64,000 nucleotides of DNA from the NCBI GenBank assembly GCA_014155875.1, contig JACEFZ010011691.1, positions 856,501 through 920,500 of the forward strand, given 5' to 3'. The notes beneath the pieces are model-generated. The model had not been told where the DNA came from and did no database searches. It saw only the letters and a list, made by a program, of their open reading frames with translations. The position numbers and the translations under genes were made by a program. Source of the stretch: Cepaea nemoralis. Taxonomy: Eukaryota > Mollusca > Gastropoda > Stylommatophora > Helicidae. This document shows, piece after piece, positions 57,020-64,000 of the stretch; positions within the stretch are counted from its first letter, which is position 1; each line of letters starts with the position of its first letter.

Positions 57020-57140
57020 CTTGATCCACACAGACGTCAGGTTGTTCTATCTTGACACTTGCTGGTAAGTTACTGTCCATCTCCTCACAGACTTGTATCT
57101 CAGTGAGAATCTCTTTGGCAGAACTGTGAACACAGTCAGT
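57020..57140 (-). CDS. Paralogous ZNF-type 5' exon (orphan)
   Basis: Minus-strand 121-base exon with acceptor CTTACAAATCCTTTCAG and donor CAAG|GTAAGATTA. It is open throughout: TDCVHSSAKEILTEIQVCEE then MDSNLPASVKIEQPDVCVDQ, acceptor phase 0 and donor phase 1. It is clearly homologous to 12,206-12,274 but keeps about 52 bases missing there. Its downstream exon is not recognised: the next DNA on this strand is a LINE. It may be an orphan after duplication, or an alternative first exon for a distant zinc-finger exon. Confidence 0.62.
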
Positions 57141-57566
57141 CTGAAAGGATTTGTAAGTTTCCTTTTTAGGCAAAAATCATCATCATGTCTTCTGCAAACT
57201 GGCGTAGGCATTCATGTCTCCCCACAGGTGTTCTGGATCAACTCTACATCTGATACTAAAAGTGGCTGTCCTAAGACAGTCAATATCGTTCTCTGACTCT
57301 GATGTGTGGAAATGTATGAGTTCTTTGAGAAGATATGTGGTGGTGTCCCCTTACTTCTACATCCACTCTGAGGTATTTAACCGTTGCCTTTGACAGCCAT
57401 ATCTGACTGTCAGGGCAAGTGTGTACCCTGATCTGCACAGCTGCAGAGTTGTTGACCTACCCCTGTGGATACCCAGTACCCTGAGCTGTGCATGCCGCAC
57501 CATGATGTGTTCTCTATCATCACGAGGAGGTGCAGTTAGGATTTTCCCTTTCTAGAGTTATGAGAC

Positions 57567-57750
57567 ATGAGCAAACGCAGCTGCATGAGAATCGGTATCG
57601 GTTCTCACCATGCCCATTACTTACGGGATATGTGAGCTGGCCGCTCAGAAAGCAATGGCAAACTACTAAGCGTAATCTTACCAAGAAATCAACAACAGCG
57701 GTAAAATGCTGGTGTTGATAGCGATGTCCTGTAATAGGATATGCGGGGGA
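57567..57750 (+). mobile_element. tRNA-derived SINE, 5'-truncated
   Basis: Contains the family core GAGCTGGCCGCTCAGAAAGC, AATGGCAAACTACTAAGCG, AAGAAATCAACAACAGCGG and GTCCTGTAATAGGATATGC. It lies in the upstream flank of the paralogous exon. Confidence 0.75.
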
Positions 57751-58149
57751 AAAAAGAGTTATGAGGCCATGATAACATTTCCCCAAGCTCTCCAGTACGT
57801 TTAGAGTTTCGACAAAATTAAACTGTTTAAATGAATTTGATATTCTGATGGCTAAACATGACATTTGAGACACAATGTCTTATAGTTACTTCAAAACATG
57901 ATTTATGATATATGATTCCTCATGGACACTCTAAGAATGTAAGTTAGCAGTCTATTGGTGTATCATGACAAATATAACATTACAATAAAAGACAGTTTGG
58001 TCATAGATTCTCAGTATTTGTATTACATGTCACGCAAACATTAAAGTTGGTGATTCAGAAGTCAGAGTGATAATTATAATGGCAGCCATTCTTTGTTATA
58101 TTGTTCTTAAAATTTTTTTTATTTTTGCGCTCGCTAAATAATAAGGAGT

Positions 58150-58345
58150 GTGGTCATTGTGGGGTAAAAATAAGAAGAACTTGTGGTCACTGAGAGAGAA
58201 AAATAAGAAGAAATCGTGGTCACTCAGAGAGAAAAATGCGAACTTGGGGTCACTGTGAAAGAAAATAAGGAGAACTTGGGGTCACTGTGAGAGAAGAATA
58301 AGGAGACTTGTGATCACTGTGAGAGAGAACTGAGTGTCACTGAGA
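58150..58345 (+). repeat. Short imperfect tandem repeat (~35-40 bp)
   Basis: Repeats of GGTCACTGTGAGAGA with AATAAGGAGAACTTG spacers; about five degenerate units. Confidence 0.8.
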
Positions 58346-58690
58346 GTAAAACATGAACCTGTCACAGTTCCCTGTAAACTGTGACTTGATGTAAGCAAAC
58401 ATGCTAGTTTGTGAACCACCAGCATGAAAGTTGTAACCGAGTCCACACCTGACTATTGCCTAAATGTAGTTGCTGTATTGTCTGCTTGTGCACAGAACCA
58501 GAAATATATGGAGTATGAGCATAAACTACAACTGTTAGTGCCAGCACACACTAGCACAACTAAGAAGGAACAGCACTCATGGATATACCAGAATCTTGAT
58601 AACATTAATGAAATGACAGCATCTTCACATGTGTTTCATTAACAAACAGTACACTGTGTATTGTGCTAGAGACAGGTATTGCGCTTTCAA
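58346..58690. other. Unassigned sequence
   Basis: A 72-codon plus-strand frame (58,424-58,642) shows no motif I recognise. Confidence 0.3.
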
Positions 58691-58699
58691 ATGAAAAGG

Positions 58700-59855
58700 T
58701 ACTAACAGCAATACCCTACAGTTAGTGTTAGATGTACTAACAGCAGTATCCTACAGTTAGTGTTAGATGTACTAACAGCAGTATCCTTCAGTTAATGTTA
58801 GATGTACTAACAGCAGTATCCTACAGTTAGTGTTAGATGTACTAACAGCAGTATCCTTCAGTTAATGTTAGATGTACTAACAGCAGTATCCTACAGTTAG
58901 TGTTAGATGTACTAACAGCAATATCCTACAGTTAGTGTTAGATGTACTAACAGCAATATCCTACAGTTAGTGTTAGATGTACTAACAGCAGTACCCTACA
59001 GTTAGTGTTAGATGTACTAACAGGAAATCAACATCCAGATTGGTAAGGCAGCAACAACAATGAACAGGTTAACAAAAAGAGTCTGGGAGAACAGGAAGCT
59101 TACTGCCAAAGCAAAAGTCCTTGTCTATCAAGCCTGTGTCCTTAGTACTCTTCTTTATGGCAGTGAAACCTGGACAACTTACTCACACCAAGAGAAATAT
59201 TTAAACAGCTTTCATATGCGGTGTCTGCGAAGAATTCTTGGTATTAAGTGGCAAGACAAAATCACAAATACTGAAGTATTGGAAAGATCAGGTTGTGTGA
59301 GTTTATTCCATGCTCAGTCTTCGTAGAACAGACATTTACAGCGCATATTGGCCTTATTAGTCACATGCGCTACCGCCATAGGTAAAAGTTATTATGCCTT
59401 TTTAAAGCACAAACTATCGTCTGTCAAGACGGCAAGGTGCCAATGGACTAACAGCAGTACCCTACAGTTAGTGTTAGATATACTAACAACAGTATCCTAC
59501 AGTTAGTGTTTGATGTACTAACAGCAGTACCCTACAGTTAGTGTTAGATGTACTAACAGCAGTACCCTACAGTTAGTGTTAGATGTACTAACAGCAGTAT
59601 CCTACAGTTAGTGTTTGATGTACTAACAGTAGTATCCTACAGTTAGCGTTAGATATACTAACAGCGGTACCCTACAGTTAGTGTTTGATGTACTAACAGC
59701 AGTACCCTACAGTTAGTGTTAGATGTACTAACAGCAGTATCCTACAGTTATTGTTTGATGTACTAACAGCAGTACCCTACAGTTAGTGTTAGATGCACTA
59801 ACAGCAGTATCCTACAGTTAGTGTTTGATGTACTAACAGCAGTATCCTACTTGTG
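58700..59855. repeat. 35-bp minisatellite, split by a LINE fragment
   Basis: Unit: GATGTACTAACAGCAGTATC then CTACAGTTAGTGTTA, with variants ATATACTA, TACCCTA and GTTTGAT. About nine units lie at 58,700-59,023 and about eleven at 59,446-59,855. Confidence 0.95.
59024..59445 (+). pseudogene. RTE-like LINE fragment inside the minisatellite
   Basis: Starts GGAAATCAACATCCAGATTG and reads MNRLTKRVWENRKLTAKAKV, LSTLLYGSETWTTYSHQEK and CLRRILGIKWQDKITNTEV, very close to 25.68-25.95 kb. An internal deletion then joins to the zinc-knuckle end (QTFTAHIGLISHMR) and the 3' tail CTATCGTCTGTCAAGACGG, ending GCCAAT. Confidence 0.9.
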
Positions 59856-60099
59856 TTAGATGTAATTTGGTAAAGATCCAACACTGTACAGTAGACACTT
59901 TGATCTGATGTTGCGACCCGGTGTTTGCAGTCATGATCATGTGACCCAGCAACCATTTTGTCATGCTCCCCAAAATTCAGACAGGCGTGGAAAGTGGTTA
60001 ATATTTCTCAAATTCTTGAAAAACACAGGATTTTGATTAGTTAAAAAATGCTAAATGACAGACCACATTTTCAGGGAACTAGCAAATGTGTGGTGACAG

Positions 60100-60740
60100 C
60101 TCATCATCATCATGTGCCATGATGATAAACATGGACTGTCTTTTTTCACCATCTTGCATGATCTCCAGAGTCGTGGATCAGCTCTGTGTTCTCCAACATG
60201 CCATGTGGCCAAACCATCCAGAAATTTACTTCTCTGCATTCCCCTTATTCTTTTCCCCTCAATCTTGCCAGTTGTCAACAAGTTCTCTGGTGTATTTCTT
60301 CTCATAGTGTGTCTAAAGAATTTTGATTGTCTACGTCTAATTTCTCTAATCAGTTTATGGTGTTCAGTTGCTTCTTGTAAGACATGCTCATTGGTTTTTC
60401 TGTCTGTCCATGGTATTCTTTGCATATTTCACAGAAACCACATTTCCACTGCCATTAGATGTTTTACAACATGTCTGCTCATTGTCCCCGTTTCACATCC
60501 ATATACAAGTACAAGTTCTATGAAATACTTCAACACTCTTTTTCTCATTGCAACTGACATCCTTTTATTGGTCAGTATGTTTTCCACCTTGCAAAAGACT
60601 ATCTTTGACATGGCGATTTTTGTTATAATCTCTTCAAGGCACCTCCCATCAGATGTTATGACTGTCCCGAGATATCTGTACCAATTCTTTTGTTTAAGAA
60701 TACTCCCACTTAAAATGAGACTTTGTATGTTATATTATTA
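60100..60740 (-). pseudogene. LINE ORF2 C-terminal part with (ATG)n tail
   Basis: Minus strand reads KIVFCKVENILTNKRMSVAM and RVLKYFIELVLVYGCETGTM, then in a second frame IPWTDRKTNEHVLQEATEHH, IREIRRRQSKFFRHTMRRNT and LLTTGKIEGKRIRGMQRSKF, ending at a GATGATGATG tail near 60,105. Same family as 56.2 and 15.6 kb. Confidence 0.82.
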
Positions 60741-61797
60741 ATTATTACATTGTGGTATTTCAAATACTATTTCTTTCTTCTTAGTGATGACCATAATCTG
60801 TATTCTTACAATTAGAATGCCACTATAATGAAAAAAATTATACAAATAAGCACAAATGTGATAGCAAAAAAAAAACGATCCTTAAAAGGGATTCAATAAA
60901 TCATTCAATCTTTTCTTTCTCTTTTATTGCTTAATGTTTTAGCAGGTTCATTGTGTTCCGCAACCCGAAAGACCGGAAACCGCACCTGCTCAGAAGGATC
61001 CATTGGGTCCCCAAAATACGGCTATGAAACAACCCTGCATGCTTCCGACATCATTCATTCATTCAAATATCATGTGAAAATAACACATGCCATCTTACTT
61101 TCTGCAGAATAAGTCAGTCTAACATTCCATGCATACCGACTGGTTGAAATTATTGTGACTTTGAAATAAATTAAATTATTTGGTACACTGTAAGTAATTT
61201 TATTTTCTAGAGCTTGTTAAAATTAATCTGCACTTATTGTTAGATGAATTTTCACATTATGCATCCATTTTTAAATATATTTGGAGAGTTTCATAGCCAA
61301 CCATCTTCCATGAGTGGTAGAAAAAAATATTTCTGGGGATATGTTGTTTCAGCTTTGTGAACGGAAATCTAAAATGGAGGCACCACGGATATCGATTGGA
61401 CTAGGCCGCATGTACTTTTTACGTTCAAAGCGTGCAATTTGAACTACTAAAGTTAAAGAGAATATAAGTTTAAAGATTACTGTAGTACAATTTATTTTTA
61501 TTATTTTAGAATTAACTGTCAATGAGAAAATACTGTTAGATGAGTATTTTCTTCTAATCTGCAGCACTGTCTTGTATTTTTGCATCTCTTATTATTGTTC
61601 GTCAATGGTAGTGGCTGTGGAAGACATTTAGTTGGAGACACTCCGATTCTGGGACACAAAGGAGAGCTGCGCAGAAAGCAGATCCTGATAATTTTTTTTC
61701 AAAGTGTTTATTCATAAAAACTTTTTGAATACGAGACATTATTCACATAAAAATACTGCTTGACTACATTATTAATGTTTGTTGAACTCTCATTGTG
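60741..61797. other. Unassigned sequence
   Basis: AT-rich with short open frames only; nothing supported. Confidence 0.4.
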
Positions 61798-61868
61798 TTC
61801 ACGGTAGCGTAGTAGTTAGTATCCCCGCCTGTCGCGTGGGAGACTGTGGTTCGACTCCCTGCCGGAAA
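61798..61868 (+). tRNA. tRNA-Asp(GTC)-like gene, probably degenerate
   Basis: The 71 bases align with animal tRNA-Asp. The D arm is TAGCGTAGTAGTTAGTA, the anticodon arm CCCGC-CTGTCGC-GTGGG with anticodon GTC at 61,831-61,833, and the B box GGTTCGACTCC is perfect. A run of nine or more T follows within four bases, a Pol III terminator. The acceptor stem has two mismatches (TTCACGG with CCGGAAA) and the T stem one clear mismatch, so it may be a pseudogene or a young tRNA-derived retroposon head. Confidence 0.7.
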
Positions 61869-62569
61869 TTTTTTTTTTTAATATTTTAATGAATAAAGTG
61901 TGCTCTATGTTTTAGAATAAAGTGTGCTCTGTGGATCTGCGGAAGCTGCCAGGGGGCACAGCTCCCAGGCAGTGATGGAGTGATCGAGTGTCAAAATCGA
62001 TGAGTCCAATAGATGTCTTTGTTTAACGTGAATTTTATTTGCCAAATAAAATATGAGAAATTTTTGTGAATACTCACTTCGATAAAACATCACTGTACGT
62101 AGAGTGTGTCCTTATCAACAAATGTCGACTTTGTGAGGTTTGAAGAAAAAGTACTTGCAAACAAAAGACAGACAAGAAGAGAGAATAGTTGAGTCTTCTG
62201 AAGCCAATCGACTGTGGTAGTAAACGTCACGTGACCAGCCATTTGTGTATAATGTCTCATATTATTCACAAAATTTTGTGAATAGGGCTCACATTTTTTT
62301 TTCCATTTTCACGATATGGACACTCAAATGTGAATATTTCCGTTTAGAATTGACGTACATACAGGCATCATTGACGGTACCGTTAGATTTGGGTTTTCAA
62401 GGCCTAACTATCTGTGGTAAAGAAATAACAATAGAAAATACCCAATTTGAAAATCATGATCAATTCAATTTTTCAAACTTCCTCCTTATGTATTGTTAGC
62501 AATTTCAGAATTTAAGCCCTTTTCTGAGCTCTCCAATGTTGATTTTCGTACATTCGCGAACTTTTCATT
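61869..62569. other. Unassigned sequence
   Basis: No gene recognised; an 84-codon plus-strand frame at 62,245-62,499 has no motif. Confidence 0.35.
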
Positions 62570-63944
62570 GCGTCGTCTAACGATCACTTCCGGTTGGACA
62601 TGTACTGCTATAAGACCAAAAAAAAACGAAAGCAGTGTGGTACGATGAAAGGGGAAGTTATTCTCATATATTTAGCAGTGGTTCTGCTAGCTAGCCGCCA
62701 ATTATTAAACCGAAAAACCGATTTATCTTGATTTTATTTGGTTCTTTTCACGATTAGTAAGGTAATTTGTCTTATAACTCATGTCTGTGAAAGATTAATT
62801 CATTTTTTCTTGCATATTTGAATCCCCGTTCAATTTTACATAAATATGAAGAGTTTCAACATTGCAGGTTGTTTGCAGACGTTCAGGACAAAATATTCAG
62901 TGACATGGCCACGGCCGGCCGTCATACTCCGATTGCGGCGCCCATACAATAAACTATAGCGGACCTGTATTTATTTACAATTAGAACTGGTAATTTAAGT
63001 ACTAACATTAAACAGAATACAAGTGTCATTCATGTGTAGCAGTAATGTATCTGTGTACTTGCATAATTTAATATTTCAGCATTTTACATGACTGAAAATA
63101 ATTTTGAAAGCCAGTTTTCAGACCCGTCTTTAAACTTGTAAGGTGTTAATCTGTTAAGTAAGGAGTACTTTTTTTTCTAAGCTGCGCTGCAGCACTTAAT
63201 TATTTAAATTTAAATACAGTACTGTAAAATAAGTTATATGTTTTAAATAAGTTAGTATTTAATTTTTAATTGCTGACTATTAATTAATTATTAGATACAG
63301 AACAGTGTGCTGTAATTGTTTTGTAGAGCAGAAGTAGAAATCAATTTTTAGTGAACAGTTAATTATTTAATATTTTATTTTTTTATTATTTAATATCTTA
63401 ATAATTAATTAACTGCTGCTTAATTTATGCAGCAGTTGCAAACTTACTTACTTACATTAATGCAGTTAGGACATTAAGACAATATAATATCTTCTTCTTC
63501 TTCTTCTTCTTCAGCGTTCCAAGCCATTGAGGTTCTTTGCTGCAGATACAATCCGTCTCTCTGGTAGACCTTCTCTTGCTAGTCGTTGATTCCAAGTGCT
63601 TGTAGGTCTGTGTATATAATATGTCTCCACCGTCTGGTCTACCTCGGGGTCTACGGTCATTTATTTCCTGAGTCAGTGAGTGTAAGCGAGTTTTGTTTCC
63701 CTATTATCTTCCATTCTGTCTATATGCCCCAGCCATTGTAGTCTATTACCCTTCATGATACCAGTGATTAGCGGGAACTTAAACTTAAATATGATATATT
63801 TTCATGAATTGTTCTTTCACTAACGACGAACATTTCACATGACATTTAATTAATATAACTGGGCAGCATATCCTATTGAAAAGTCTTAAAAGTCAAGTGC
63901 ATTTTTCTCTGAGACACGGAGACTCTCGTGCTTTGTGCAATGCT
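62570..63944 (+). repeat. Copy 2 of the 13.9-kb dispersed repeat
   Basis: Parallels 13,860-14,965 throughout and carries a ~309-bp LINE insertion. At 63,945 the unit starts again (GGAGTATATTCATGAATAG, CTAATTTGTCTTATAACTCC) and runs off the window, so the family is tandem at least here. Confidence 0.85.
63490..63798 (-). pseudogene. LINE 3' end inserted in the dispersed repeat, (GAA)n tail
   Basis: Minus strand reads QWLGHIDRMEDNRETKLAYT, later TYYIHRPTSTWNQRLAREGL and PERRIVSAAKNLNGLER, then TGA and (AGA)n to 63,491. W-L-G-H-x-x-R-M is the conserved LINE C-terminal motif. Comparison with copy 1 at 14,775 shows where it inserted; AATAT is present on both sides. Confidence 0.8.
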
Positions 63945-64000
63945 TTTCTGGAGTATATTCATGAATAGTAAGCTAATTTGTCTTATAACTCCTGCATTAA

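Overview
The window is eukaryotic and almost certainly from an invertebrate animal. I favour a mollusc-like marine lophotrochozoan, but only from the general feel of the repeat families, so this is inference. The evidence for an animal genome is the mix of degenerate non-LTR retrotransposons (LINEs), a Penelope-like element, piggyBac, mariner and hAT DNA transposons, tRNA-derived SINEs, long (TA)n, (CA)n and (GGA)n tracts, a long C2H2 zinc-finger gene with an intron, and no bacterial operon structure. No intact essential cellular gene was found. Most of the 64 kb is intron or intergenic DNA filled by nested, mutated repeats.

Layout. 1-5.3 kb: a long minus-strand LINE with an ORF1 (coiled coil plus SGNH/GDSL esterase domain) and an ORF2 (AP-type endonuclease plus reverse transcriptase), broken by a few lesions. 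5.66-12.3 kb: a minus-strand C2H2 zinc-finger gene. It has 21 fingers in one open exon, at least five decayed fingers beyond a one-base insertion, three minisatellites in the presumed intron, and a likely upstream coding exon at 12,206-12,274. A paralogous copy of that exon lies at 57,020-57,140. 13-31 kb: a dense TE graveyard: several LINE fragments, a piggyBac relic, a ~390-bp tandem array holding a solo-LTR candidate, an RTE-like LINE inserted with a 10-bp target duplication into the RT domain of another LINE, a mariner remnant with TA target duplication, two Penelope-like GIY-YIG fragments, and RNase H-bearing LINE fragments. 31-43 kb: microsatellites, tRNA-derived SINEs, a clean hAT-type MITE with an 8-bp target duplication, an LRR gene fragment, repeats sharing a TGACCCGGC core, and two large (GGA)n polypurine blocks. 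43-48 kb: AT-rich sequence with little recognisable. 48-57 kb: LINE fragments, a 2.1-kb 47-bp minisatellite, and an RNase H LINE cleanly interrupted by a 2.28-kb block. 57-64 kb: the paralogous zinc-finger-type exon, a 35-bp minisatellite invaded by a LINE fragment, a tRNA-Asp-like gene, and a ~0.9-kb repeat that recurs at 13.9 kb and looks tandem at the right edge.

The only candidate host genes are the zinc-finger gene, the paralogous exon, the tRNA-Asp-like sequence and a decayed LRR fragment. I found no convincing undescribed system. The most informative items are the zinc-finger gene structure, its duplicated first exon, and the nested insertions whose target sites can be read directly.
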